Of a stretch of DNA of 64,000 bases, positions 43,898 through 53,077 are shown piece after piece. The notes below the pieces were generated by a model, which worked only from the letters and a program-made list of their open reading frames with translations, was not told the origin of the DNA and did no database searches. This DNA is from Thiosocius sp963759055 (lineage in GTDB: Bacteria > Pseudomonadota > Gammaproteobacteria > Chromatiales > Chromatiaceae). Each line of letters begins with the position of its first letter. Position 1 is the stretch's first letter. The stretch spans positions 62,001-126,000 of the forward strand of contig CAVWYD010000013.1 in assembly GCA_963759055.1 (NCBI GenBank), in the 5' to 3' direction. The translations under genes and the position numbers were made by a program.

Positions 43898-46306
43898 CTA
43901 TTTCGCATAGCGCGCCACACGAAAACCGAGATCAGGACGCGCTTCGCGACTGTAATCGCGGTAACTCAATCGCAGCTCGGTAATGGTGCCCTGCCGCCAA
44001 CTCGAATCACGCACCACATGGTGTGCACCCGATGCCGGGCCCACCGGATCCGTTACCAGTTTGCCCGCCTCTCCCGGATAGACCGAGTAGAAATCATGTA
44101 TCCACTCCGCCACATTGCCACCCAGGTCATAGAACCCCGCGGGGCGTGCGCCGAAACTGCCCACCGGGGCACTCACCCGATATCCGTCATTGTAGTCCGG
44201 AACCGTATTGGCCAGCGTATCTGCGATGCTTGCATCGGCGAAATTACCGATGACCGATGTCGGTGGAAACGTACCATCCCATGGGTAACGCCACTCGGAT
44301 TTTTGTGTGTGTTTACGTGCCACGTAAGCCCACTCAGCTTCTGTCGGCAGACGATATCCCTTAGTTGTTGGCATAACTGCCTGCATGCGTCCATTGACCT
44401 CTTCATAAGCCGTCGGCAGGCCCTCCCGGCCGCTGAGCCAGTTACAGTAACGGGCCGCATCCTCCCAACTGACATTGACAACCGGCTGATCGTCCGCATT
44501 CAGACTGCCGCCCTCGGCAGAGCCGGAACTGTGCGTCGATTTGAATTTGCGGTACTCGGCATTGTTCACCTCTTTGGCCGCCAGATAGAAGGGCCGGACC
44601 AGCTTGACCTGTCGCGAACTCTCGTTGGCCCGACGTCCCGGCTCACGACGGGAGGCCCCCATGCGGAAGCTCCCCTGCGGTCGGACCAGCCGCAACTGCT
44701 GTCCCGCGGGACTCGTTTTCATCGCCGGCGTGGCCGAGGCCTGCTTCCGGCTTTGTGCCTGCGTCACGCTTACGAGTTTGACATCCACGTTTTTGCTGGC
44801 GCCGGCACGTGGCTTCACACTGACTGTCCTGGATACATAGCCAGGCTTGCTGAATACCAGTGTATGGCTGCGCGTAGTGAGTTGCAGTCGCCTTGTCGCC
44901 TTGCCCACATCCTTGCCATCGACTCGCAGGTTTGCATCTGCGGGCTGCGCAGTCACAAACACGATACCGAACTGTGGCCGCAGTTGCGCCTCTATGGACT
45001 TCTCCTCATCCGGGCCCAGACGCAGCTTTTCGTCAAAGCGCTCATAGCCCGGCTTGCTCAGGCGCAATTCATGTTCCACGCCGGACGTGAGCGACAGACT
45101 CAGTGGCGTGGTGCCCTGAAAAACCCCGTCCACGCTCAGGCTGGCGGCGGCGGGCACGCTGCTCACGATCAGTTTTCCATCGAGCGTCTGCAGCTTGAAA
45201 GGGCCCAGTACGAGATCGGTACCCGCCTGGACCCGTTGCTTGAGTGACATCAGCTTGTGGTCTTCCAGGCTCAACTCAAGCTTGCGTTCGCCCTGGAGCA
45301 GTTCGACGTCGAGGGGCGTCCTGCCCAGGATTTCACCATCCACCTGCAGCGTCGCGCCGGCCGGTTCGCTGGCGATGCGCGCATTGGCCCAGGCCGGCTC
45401 CAAGACAAAGCCAATCTGCTGTGACTGCCCCTTGCCAAGCACGTTCACGCTCTGCTCCACAGGCAGGTAGCGTTCTGTCTCGATACGCAGCTGTTGTGTG
45501 CCCGCTGCGATCTCCGCCATTCCGTCAACGTCGGTGGCCGCGGCCTTGCCATTGACGAACAGATCGAACGGAACCTCCGGCTGCAGGTCGACGCTGACCC
45601 GCCCCGGCAGTTCCTCGAGCTTAAACTCGAACAGCTGGAAGCCTCCGGAGGGAACCACGATCGCCTGCTGCAGCGGATGGTAGCCCGGGCTCTCGGCCAA
45701 AACCGTGTAGCGTCCGGGCAGGACCAGCTGGCGCCCGCCGAAGGGCACCGCAGGGGGGAAGCCATCGAGAGACTGATGCTCGGGCACGGGATCGATGCTG
45801 ATCGAGACCGGCGTGGCCAGCAGCACGAAAACGACCGCCAGCAACAGCAGAAGGAAAACACCCAACAACAGAGGCCGCACAAAACGCCGGGACTGAGTCG
45901 GCGCCGGCACCTGTGGCACCTCCGGCAACGTCCGGTTGTTCAGTGGCGGCGGTGAAACCGGTGGCTCCAGAACCGGCGCCGCCGGACGCTGCCGCACACT
46001 GATATCAACCTGGTCACCCTGGACGTTCCAGTGGATGAACGACCCGGCCACCTCGATCAGATCACCCGACTTCAGCCACTTCGAGGCGCTAAGATGCTCG
46101 TGATTGTGGAACAGCTGAACATCCACCAGCGCCGGTTGGATGAAAGCATGCCCATCTGCCAGGCCGATGTAGGCAACGACACCCGAATCGGGTGGGTCGG
46201 GCAATACGATGCCGCCGTGTTCGGCAGCGCCGATCGGCAACGGCAGTTCTTGTTCATCGAGCTGGCGCTCACCCTGTGCGTCGTGGATGAAGTAGACGCG
46301 GCTCAA
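43898..46306 (-). CDS. FHA-like / transmembrane / PEGA repeats / SUMF1-domain protein
   Basis: An 802-residue protein. Residues 1-105 resemble an FHA fold (LPIGAAEHGGIVLPD, FHNHEHLSASKWLKSGDLI). A membrane helix (about 145-165, LLLGVFLLLLLAVVFVLLA) follows. About five PEGA-type beta repeats come next (VDGEILGRTPLDVELLQG, VDGVFQGTTPLSLSLTSG, VDGKDVGKATRRLQL). The last about 260 residues are a SUMF1 domain (YRLPTEAEWAYVARKH, DLGGNVAEWIHDFYS, LGFRVARY). No Cys pair is present in the C-terminal GG-SW region, so formylglycine synthesis is unlikely. The start is the TTG at 46306 with GAGGAGG upstream and a TTGA overlap with the previous gene. Confidence 0.8.
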   Translation of the reverse strand: MSRVYFIHDAQGERQLDEQELPLPIGAAEHGGIVLPDPPDSGVVAYIGLADGHAFIQPALVDVQLFHNHEHLSASKWLKSGDLIEVAGSFIHWNVQGDQVDISVRQRPAAPVLEPPVSPPPLNNRTLPEVPQVPAPTQSRRFVRPLLLGVFLLLLLAVVFVLLATPVSISIDPVPEHQSLDGFPPAVPFGGRQLVLPGRYTVLAESPGYHPLQQAIVVPSGGFQLFEFKLEELPGRVSVDLQPEVPFDLFVNGKAAATDVDGMAEIAAGTQQLRIETERYLPVEQSVNVLGKGQSQQIGFVLEPAWANARIASEPAGATLQVDGEILGRTPLDVELLQGERKLELSLEDHKLMSLKQRVQAGTDLVLGPFKLQTLDGKLIVSSVPAAASLSVDGVFQGTTPLSLSLTSGVEHELRLSKPGYERFDEKLRLGPDEEKSIEAQLRPQFGIVFVTAQPADANLRVDGKDVGKATRRLQLTTRSHTLVFSKPGYVSRTVSVKPRAGASKNVDVKLVSVTQAQSRKQASATPAMKTSPAGQQLRLVRPQGSFRMGASRREPGRRANESSRQVKLVRPFYLAAKEVNNAEYRKFKSTHSSGSAEGGSLNADDQPVVNVSWEDAARYCNWLSGREGLPTAYEEVNGRMQAVMPTTKGYRLPTEAEWAYVARKHTQKSEWRYPWDGTFPPTSVIGNFADASIADTLANTVPDYNDGYRVSAPVGSFGARPAGFYDLGGNVAEWIHDFYSVYPGEAGKLVTDPVGPASGAHHVVRDSSWRQGTITELRLSYRDYSREARPDLGFRVARYAK

Positions 46307-47758
46307 ATCGCCTCCTCGCAACGCACCAGCAACGGCGGCAGGGTGGCGCCGGGCCTTACTTTGATCACCTTGCGCACGTCGCGATAGCCCGGCCGGCTGC
46401 CGACCACCGTGTAGTCACCCGGCCGCAGGTCGAGCTGGTGATTGTTGAACTTGCCCAGGCGGGCGACACGATAGATCACCACGCTGGTCTCACCGTCCGA
46501 ATTCAGAGTAACCCTGACCGGGGCGCTCGCGCCCGCCACCAGCCGACGCAGCTGCGTGATCTTTTTTTCCAGCCGCGGCTCCTCGCGCGGCGCTCCGCTC
46601 ACGGTGGCAAGCAACTTCTCGGCATTCGCCAAAGGCACGGCCGAGTAAAGACGTGCCGGTTTCTCGAGGTAGTGATCGAACTGCCGGTTCAACTTCACGC
46701 GCTCCTCTGCGCGCTCCAGACCTGCGCGGGCAAACGCAGCCGAACCATCGATACCCAGGGCCTTGCGATATGCCGTGACAGCGCCCCGCCAGTCTTCGAC
46801 TCCGACCCTTTCAGCCGCCTGTCGACGAAGCCTGTTCAGCCCGGCGCGTGCGCGCATGCCCTGCAGACGTTGACGCGCATCCCGCACCGCCGGATCACCA
46901 GGCTGAATGCGTTCGGCCTCTGCCAGGGCCTTGTCGGCCGCTCCGGTCTGGCCGGCATCCAGCGCGTTCAACGCCGTGGTCATCGCCGCAGTGAACTCCC
47001 GGGCATTGATCTCGGCACTCACACGCTGCAAGGCGGCCTGGGCCTTCGCATAATCGGCGTCTGATTGCACCGCTTGCTGGTAGGCAACGCGAGCGGCCCG
47101 GAGGTCGCCGTTCGCCTCTGCCGTCTGACCGAGATTCATCTGGGTGATCGCAGCACCGCGGCTGTTGGCCTTCGCGATACCAAGAACCGCATCCGGATGC
47201 TCCGGTTCGATTCGCAAAGCAGCCTCGAACCCAGCGATCGCAGCGACCACATCATCTTCGTCCAGTGCCCGTGTACCCTGCTCGAGTGCGCTCGCGAGCA
47301 TGACACTTTTGTTTGTTTGCAGCTGTTGCAGTTGCCCGAGCGCGGACTGGTATTCACGACCCGCTGCCGAAAACTGCCGTTGGGCGAAATAACGGTCGCC
47401 GGCGGATGCGTGCCCGGCTGCTGTCGGTCCAGTCCGGTTCACCCCAGACAGCGGCATTGTCCAGCTCCATCCTGGCGCGCAGCTGCAGATAGTTTTGAAG
47501 CGCCTGATGCGCCTGCTCGCGCAGTGCCCCGGAATCGATCTCGGGAGAAGGCGATTCCGCCGGCGCGCTGGCCTGTTGAGCCGGACCTAGCAGCGTCGGC
47601 AAGGCAAACACCACCGCCAGGGCCAGAAGCAGCAAGACGCCGAGCATGATCCAAAACCAGACATGATTCCGGGGCCTGTTTGCAGCGGAATCGATAGCCT
47701 GTCCCGGCGGCTTCAGCTGGGCAGGTGGTATTACTGCGGGTTGTTCCCGGGCATCCAT
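46303..47758 (-). pseudogene. TPR/PEGA membrane protein, interrupted by one single-base frameshift
   Basis: The N-terminal frame (to about 47417) encodes a short cytoplasmic part, a membrane helix (WIMLGVLLLLALAVVFALP) and ARMELDNAAVWGEPDWTDSSR. The downstream frame continues with HASAGDRYFAQRQFSAAG, several TPR-like repeats (AIAGFEAALRIEPEHPDAV, ARVAYQQAVQSDADYAKAQ) and a C-terminal PEGA-like segment. Dropping one G of the GGG run (CCC at 47413-47415) joins them to a 484-residue protein. It is otherwise intact and sits in order in the cluster, so sequencing error or a recent mutation fits better than old decay. Confidence 0.8.
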
Positions 47759-47773
47759 ACCGCCTCGCCCCGA

Positions 47774-48970
47774 TCAGGAACCGGCAAAGCCGGTCTCGGA
47801 TTCATAGATACGTTGAAGCAGTGCGCGCCATTTGACGTATTGCATCTCGGCCGAACCCGTCAGTTCATGGGTCTCACCCTCCACCTCGACCACCAGGGGT
47901 CGTGCCTCGACGGAGAAAGATTCATCCAGCTCGATAATGGCGTCGCGGTGAATGCTGGTTTCCGATGACTTGTCCATGCCGGTCTTGAAGGCATAGGCTC
48001 CGCCCAGTACCAGGACGTCCCGCGCAACACTTGAGCCCGCGCGATTACCGTTGCCCGAGGCCTCAATGGCGATGGCACCGATGATTGCGGCCACGCCCAG
48101 CAGTTTGCGCTTCATCGCCTCGCGTTCAAGCGCTCGCAGCTTGGTGGCCTCTTCGCTGCGCGCCCTGCGCCACTCGGTATAGGGCTGTTCCATTTCGCGG
48201 GTGAAATTGTCGAAATGCCCGTTCAGGGTATCGATCAGGAGAAAATCCCGATCACGGATCGCCTGCACCCGTTGGTACATGGGATCGTCGGCAGCCGGCA
48301 GGCGTGTCACCCTGAACCGATCCCCATTCTGCTCGAGATAGCCGTCGAAGACCTCCGGCGCCAGGTCCGAGGCGAAGCGCAGGGAAGCAACGCGTCGGAT
48401 TCTTCTTATATCTCCGCGCTCCAGTTTGGCACGAAGTTTCGCAAGATCGTTGGCGATCGTGTTGTACAGTGGCTGGAAAACATCCTCACCCTCTCGGTCG
48501 ATTCGCACGTATTGCGTATAGTCGATTTCCTTGCTGTAGGTGCGCCGAAACCATTCCTTTCCCGTTGCATCCTGTACCCTGATTTCCAGCTCCAGGTTCT
48601 CACCATCTGACTCAATGATGGTGCCACTGACCAGCAGCTCGCTTCCGGTCGTGTCCTGAGGGACCAGCCGCACTGCCCCCCAATAGCCCGTCCTCTCCAT
48701 GGTTGCGCGCAGCTGCTCGGGGAAATACCGGGCTTCGGCCTCGCGTATATCCATGGATAATCCCGCCGCATCCTCTTCGTCTTCGGGCAGGGTCCCCGGG
48801 TTGAAAATTTCCACCCAGACATCCAGCAACTGCGCTTCGGGCAGTTCGACGACCGTCCTGTCAAGCGGAACCGTGTCGCCGACGCCACGCATCGCTCCCA
48901 TCGTGCTGCAGCCCTGCATTAATGCAAGCAGGATCAACAGCGGCATCAGGCTGATTAATCGTGTAGACAT
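47774..48970 (-). CDS. large lipoprotein of the VWA/ExbB cluster
   Basis: A 398-residue lipoprotein with lipobox LMQGC after a clear signal peptide. The mature part includes a YjbF/CsgG-unrelated region I cannot assign: RYFPEQLRATMERTGYWGAV followed by LLVSGTIIESDGENLELEIR is the pattern of proteins that build outer-membrane or stress-sensing scaffolds, but this is weak. A glycine-rich hydrophobic stretch (LLGVAAIIGAIAIEASGNGN) lies near residue 300. It sits 15 bases before the TPR/PEGA gene. Function unknown; probably an outer-membrane partner of the inner-membrane complex. Confidence 0.7.
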   Translation of the reverse strand: MSTRLISLMPLLILLALMQGCSTMGAMRGVGDTVPLDRTVVELPEAQLLDVWVEIFNPGTLPEDEEDAAGLSMDIREAEARYFPEQLRATMERTGYWGAVRLVPQDTTGSELLVSGTIIESDGENLELEIRVQDATGKEWFRRTYSKEIDYTQYVRIDREGEDVFQPLYNTIANDLAKLRAKLERGDIRRIRRVASLRFASDLAPEVFDGYLEQNGDRFRVTRLPAADDPMYQRVQAIRDRDFLLIDTLNGHFDNFTREMEQPYTEWRRARSEEATKLRALEREAMKRKLLGVAAIIGAIAIEASGNGNRAGSSVARDVLVLGGAYAFKTGMDKSSETSIHRDAIIELDESFSVEARPLVVEVEGETHELTGSAEMQYVKWRALLQRIYESETGFAGS

Positions 48971-48978
48971 GGTTTTTC

Positions 48979-49776
48979 TCAGCTGGTGCCTTCCTTATAT
49001 TTGCGATATTCCTCCCACAGCTTCGCCTTGAGCTCCGGTGAGGTCTCCTTCTCGGCAGCCTCGCGCAACTGGCGTGCCACGACATCATCATCGTCGCCGT
49101 TCGGAATATTGCCAGGCACGCCGCGTCTCTGGCCATCGCGTTGCGCCCGCGACCCCGACTCCCGACCACCCATGCCCGCATTGGCGCCTCCCGTGCCCTG
49201 TGACGCCTCTGTTCCTTCTCCGGACTTTGCAGATTCACCCTCGGAACCCTCGCCTGCACCCGCATCGCCTTTACCAGATCCGTCGCCAGAGCCGGCACCG
49301 TCACCACCGCCGCCGGCACCGCCAGCGTCACTCATGGGCGCCTTTGCCCTGACACGATCCTGTTCGCGCAGCAGCATCTCGTCAAAGTCCCCGAGGCCGC
49401 TCATCAGTTCCGCATCAAGCGCCGCAAGCTGTTCATCCAGCGTCTGTTCCGCTGCCTGATCAATGGGCGCCGGCGCAAGCAAGCTTGGCGTTAACGTCGG
49501 ACAACCCAGTTCAGGGGGCAATGAGACGCCGGCCAGGGCCAGTTCTGCACAATCCTCCGCAACCAGCCGGTGCAGACGCGCCACATAGGCGGCATAGTCA
49601 GTGGCCTCGACACCAATGAGCGTGCCACGGCGCTGCCGATCGTGAAAATCCTGCTCGGAGGAAACCATGGCAGCATGGTTAATACGCAGGCGTTCGAGCG
49701 ACCGCACTTCGTCGGCATGCGAGACGCCGCTGGCAAGCAACAGACCGGCCATGATCAAAAGACTGCCTTGTTTCAT
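48979..49776 (-). CDS. secreted protein with Gly/Ser-rich low-complexity centre
   Basis: A 265-residue protein with a signal peptide (LLIMAGLLLASGVSHADE). After a helical first part, residues about 155-215 are almost entirely Gly, Ala, Ser, Asp and Glu (GGAGGGGDGAGSGDGSGKG). The charged C-terminus ends KAKLWEEYRKYKEGTS. The start at 49776 is chosen for the signal peptide; the frame is open further upstream. It ends 8 bases before the lipoprotein gene and appears to begin the operon together with it. No family recognised. Confidence 0.7.
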   Translation of the reverse strand: MKQGSLLIMAGLLLASGVSHADEVRSLERLRINHAAMVSSEQDFHDRQRRGTLIGVEATDYAAYVARLHRLVAEDCAELALAGVSLPPELGCPTLTPSLLAPAPIDQAAEQTLDEQLAALDAELMSGLGDFDEMLLREQDRVRAKAPMSDAGGAGGGGDGAGSGDGSGKGDAGAGEGSEGESAKSGEGTEASQGTGGANAGMGGRESGSRAQRDGQRRGVPGNIPNGDDDDVVARQLREAAEKETSPELKAKLWEEYRKYKEGTS

Positions 49777-50085
49777 CGCGACCCCACAACGCCCCGAGGT
49801 TTGAACACATCTTAATACGCCTGACCGATTCAGAAGAAACCGCTTCGGGCCCCAAGGGGCCGAAGGTGGACACATCGCCTGTGCGTCATCACCAAACCAC
49901 AGCCGCCCCGGCAGCCCCGTTTCGACTGTATACCGGACGCACCACCGATAGACCCGCGAAATCGCCTTAAATTCCCCAGACCACACAGTGGTTTGACTGG
50001 CCAAAAGCACGCCCGAAGTGGAAGATGCGGTGAAGAAGAGCCGAAAAAACGATTGGCTTGCCAGGACACACGGCAAAAGGCTTTG

Positions 50086-50547
50086 CTACTGCCAGCCAAT
50101 CACCTGATATCCGCGGTCGCGCAGGCACTGCTGTACAAACCGCTGGAATATCGGGCTGATACGGCGCGAGTCGAATCCACCCTTGACCGCACCGACCGTT
50201 CCGCCGGCGACAGCACCTGCCAGCGCGCGCTCGCCCGCATCGCCGCGGACAATTCCCCAGGCTCCGGCACCCGCACCCCCGATGATTGCGCCTGAGGCGG
50301 TCTTGGTCCCCACCTCACCGTCACGTGTGCGATTCACGTCGTAACTGTCGGCGAGAGCCATGCAGTCATCGGTATCGCGTTGCGCCTGATACTGGCCAAC
50401 CTGCTTGATATGACTGTTTGGATAGAACACCGGACGTTTCGGGCCGCTGGAACATGCGCCCAGCAGAAACAACACCAGCAGGCCCGCCAGAACCCGTGAG
50501 AAATCGCGATTTCTAATTACGCTCAACATCGCTGCTGACTTCGGCAA
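50086..50547 (-). CDS. lipoprotein with glycine-zipper segment
   Basis: A 153-residue lipoprotein: LVLFLLGACSSGPKRP gives signal peptide and lipobox LGAC. The region ASGAIIGGAGAGAWGIVRGD and ALAGAVAGGTVGAVKGGF is a glycine zipper of the kind found in Gly-zipper lipoproteins that insert in or anchor to the outer membrane. The C-terminus has two Cys (DDCMALAD, QQCLRDRGY) that may form a disulfide. The start could also be the ATG at 50529. It lies upstream of the cluster in the same direction, with about 310 bases between, so membership is uncertain; those 310 bases show no gene. Confidence 0.75.
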   Translation of the reverse strand: MPKSAAMLSVIRNRDFSRVLAGLLVLFLLGACSSGPKRPVFYPNSHIKQVGQYQAQRDTDDCMALADSYDVNRTRDGEVGTKTASGAIIGGAGAGAWGIVRGDAGERALAGAVAGGTVGAVKGGFDSRRISPIFQRFVQQCLRDRGYQVIGWQ

Positions 50548-50619
50548 CCACTGTCAGGGAGGGTAAAGCCAGCATAGCACAGCCCCCCGATGCGGCCGGC
50601 AATCGCGCGTGCGGCTTAC

Positions 50620-50928
50620 TCAGTGGGTCTGCAGCTGGTAAGTGCCGTCTTTATAGCAGCTGAATAATTGTGACAGTGCAGGATGCGATACGGGTGCATC
50701 GTCCGGTGCCACTTCGAGGTGACGTTCCGCCACGTAGGTCTCATGTTCACCGCCGTCGACCACCACGCGGTACCAGGGTTGTTCCTTGGGCGGGCGCGAA
50801 CGGGCAACCTGCTCATACCAGGCGTCGGAGCCCTGGAAAGTCGCGTCGACGTCGATAACCACGCCGCGATAGTTGAAGCGGCTGTGATAAACGATCTGCC
50901 CGACAAAGAACTTCAATTTCGACGTCAT
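50620..50928 (-). CDS. hspQ: heat shock protein HspQ
   Basis: A 102-residue HspQ-like protein (hemimethylated DNA-binding/YccV fold). FFVGQIVYHSRFNYRGVVID and EQPWYRVVVDGGEHETYVAE are the conserved segments. In E. coli HspQ is a heat-shock protein that acts as a specificity-enhancing factor for Lon and slows DnaA-related degradation. The ATG at 50928 has GGGAG upstream, whereas the open frame upstream overlaps cmoB. It is the last gene after cmoB, 23 bases downstream. Confidence 0.9.
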   Translation of the reverse strand: MTSKLKFFVGQIVYHSRFNYRGVVIDVDATFQGSDAWYEQVARSRPPKEQPWYRVVVDGGEHETYVAERHLEVAPDDAPVSHPALSQLFSCYKDGTYQLQTH

Positions 50929-50951
50929 TGTGAAACTCCCAAGCAGCTTAT

Positions 50952-51941
50952 TCATGCCTCGGCGATCAAAATCCCGCGCCTTGGCGCGGGATAGCCCTCG
51001 ATCGTGAATCTGGTATCGGCGGGATCGAGAAAATCTGCAAGTGATTCGAAAGTCATCCACTCGGTCGAACGCTGTTCCTCGAGCCCGGTCGGCGTCACAT
51101 CGACCGTCCGAACCGATCTAAATCCGCACCGCTGCAGCCAATTTTCCAACATAGCCGGCGTCGGAATAAACCAGACGTTACGCATCTTCGCATACCGTCC
51201 CCGCGGCACCAGTACCTGATCATCGGCGCCCTCGATCACCAGCGTCTCCAGAACCAGCTGGCCGCCCGGACGCAATGCCCCCCGCAATTCGAGCAAGTGA
51301 TCGACCGGTGAACGCCGGTGATAAAGCACGCCCATGGAAAACACCGTGTCGAAAGCCGCCAGTTCAGCTGGCATTGACTCGATACCCAGCGGCAGCATTT
51401 CGACCCGTCCTGCCAGACCCGGTGCCATCGGACGCAATAATTCGCTTATGGCGAGGAACTGCGCCAGGAACAGAGCGGTAGGATCGATGCCGATCACCTG
51501 CCGGGCCCCGGCATCTGCCATGCGCCAGCAGTGGTATGCGTTACCGCAGCCCACATCCAGGACCAGGCGGTCCGACAGCGAGTCCAGATGCGGAATCACG
51601 CGGTCCCATTTCCAGTCCGAACGCCATTCGGTATCGATCCGGATATCGGCAACCTGATAAGGACCCTTGCGCCAGGGATGCAAGGCCTTCAGACCAGCCA
51701 TGAGGGCCGCATGCAATTCGCCCTGCAGTGATCGGTCCGGGCAGATGTTGAGCGCACCATTCCTGCAATCCACGCTCCCCTCACCCAGGACGGGCAGCTG
51801 ATCCAGTGCCTGCTGCCATCGGGACCAGTCACCATGCGGCGCCCGGTTGATGAAAACATCCAGCTGCTGTTCGATAACCTCGGCCCATCGGGTCAGGCCT
51901 TCCGCCGCCAGCAGTTGCCTTGCACGCGCGGGATCGATCAC
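50952..51941 (-). CDS. cmoB: tRNA U34 carboxymethyltransferase
   Basis: A 329-residue CmoB that transfers the carboxymethyl group of carboxy-SAM to 5-hydroxyuridine at wobble position 34. LVLDVGCGNAYHCWRMADAG is motif I; GVLYHRRSPVDHLLELRGAL and RYAKMRNVWFIPT are CmoB signatures. The start is GTG in a GTGA overlap with the cmoA stop, implying coupled translation. Carboxy-SAM is supplied by CmoA encoded next door. Confidence 0.96.
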   Translation of the reverse strand: MIDPARARQLLAAEGLTRWAEVIEQQLDVFINRAPHGDWSRWQQALDQLPVLGEGSVDCRNGALNICPDRSLQGELHAALMAGLKALHPWRKGPYQVADIRIDTEWRSDWKWDRVIPHLDSLSDRLVLDVGCGNAYHCWRMADAGARQVIGIDPTALFLAQFLAISELLRPMAPGLAGRVEMLPLGIESMPAELAAFDTVFSMGVLYHRRSPVDHLLELRGALRPGGQLVLETLVIEGADDQVLVPRGRYAKMRNVWFIPTPAMLENWLQRCGFRSVRTVDVTPTGLEEQRSTEWMTFESLADFLDPADTRFTIEGYPAPRRGILIAEA

Positions 51942-52666
51942 TTACGCGCGACCAGCGACACGAAATTGAAACACTGGAACCACAGGTCGGTGCGGCTGAA
52001 GCCGGCCTGTCCCAGCCGCTCCCGGTTTACTTCGAGCGTCTCCGGCACCAGGACATTTTCCAAGGCCGTCCGCTTACGGCTTATCTCCAGCCGGCTGTAA
52101 CCGTTTGCCCTTTTGAAGGCATGATGCATCTCACTGAGTAATTCGTCGGCCATTTCATCCTGCCCCGAAATCTTTTCCGACAGGATCAGGATACCTCCCG
52201 GCCTGAGGCCCAGCTGTACGCGCTTCAGCAGGGAGAGGCGATCGGCGGGCGGGAGGAACTGCAAGGTGAAGTTAAGGACCACCACAGAGGCATCCTCGAT
52301 CGGAACCTCGCGCACATCGGCACAGACCCACTCGATCCGCGGATGCCTGCCGGACAGTATGGCCTGCGCCCGCGTCAGCATCGCCGGAGCATTGTCTACC
52401 CCGATCACCTGACACTCCGTTCCCGCACCACCCAGATCCAGTGCGACGGTCGAAGCACCGAGCGAACAACCCAGATCAAGGAGCACGCTGCCCGGCTGCA
52501 CATAGGCCTCCGCCAACAGCTGAATCATGTTGATGATCGCAGGATATCCGGGAACCGAACGCTTTATCATGTCTGGGAATACGGCTGCGACCGCATCGTC
52601 GAACACGAAATCGCCCGTTCGAGAGACGTCGTCGGCGAACAGCCGGTCGCGCGGCTCCTCATCCAT
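51938..52666 (-). CDS. cmoA: carboxy-S-adenosyl-L-methionine synthase
   Basis: A 242-residue CmoA, which uses prephenate and SAM to make carboxy-SAM for CmoB. LLDLGCSLGASTVALDLGGA is motif I, and YPAIINMIQLLAEAYVQPGS precedes it as in known CmoA. VVLNFTLQFLPPADRLSLL is the conserved motif II region. The ATG at 52666 shares one base with the stop of the SET-domain gene (TGATG), and the gene ends in the GTGA overlap with cmoB. Confidence 0.96.
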   Translation of the reverse strand: MDEEPRDRLFADDVSRTGDFVFDDAVAAVFPDMIKRSVPGYPAIINMIQLLAEAYVQPGSVLLDLGCSLGASTVALDLGGAGTECQVIGVDNAPAMLTRAQAILSGRHPRIEWVCADVREVPIEDASVVVLNFTLQFLPPADRLSLLKRVQLGLRPGGILILSEKISGQDEMADELLSEMHHAFKRANGYSRLEISRKRTALENVLVPETLEVNRERLGQAGFSRTDLWFQCFNFVSLVARK

Positions 52667-53077
52667 CAAGACGATCCACCTGGCAGCTTGCGCATACCGA
52701 TGTTCTTACCGGGAAAACAGTCGCACCAGGGGTCATGACGAACCAACAGTAGTCGATCGTGATCTCAACGTCACAGGATATGCTACGTGTCGCATACAGA
52801 TCGAAAGCATCAAACTGCGCATTGTAGGGTGAGGCATGATTCAGATAACGCAGCAGGTTCCGGCCACTGCGGCCGACCGGTTTCGTCTCGCCGTCGGATT
52901 CGTAGACCCAGAGGACATAGGCACCATCGCTGTGTGTCTCGGGCCGGCAAAGATGCCAGTGTATTCACCCTCTTCAATATCCCGCGAAGCAAAAATTCCG
53001 GCCCCATGGATCGCTGAATTCGCCACATAGAGCACCGTCTTCAGCCGATGGTCGCTCGAACGCTTTTTCTCACTCAT
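52666..53077 (-). pseudogene. SET-domain protein, two single-base frameshifts
   Basis: Only the first about 50 codons are in one frame (VANSAIHGAGIFASRDIEEG, typical start of a SET domain). Adding one base near 52926-52935 continues as DGAYVLWVYESDGETKPVG, RNLLRYLNHASPYNAQFD and ISCDVEITIDYCW, the SET substrate and SAM-binding motifs. Adding one more in the C-run at 52729-52732 gives a Cys-rich tail (PWCDCFPGKN) and a stop that overlaps the cmoA ATG. SET proteins of this size methylate lysines. It starts in an ATGA overlap with the deacetylase gene. Two losses favour decay, but C-run errors are possible. Confidence 0.75.

Noticed and set aside
43652..45247. A 531-codon open frame on the plus strand
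   Set aside because: Antisense to the SUMF1/PEGA gene and the small secreted gene; no motifs or ribosome site.
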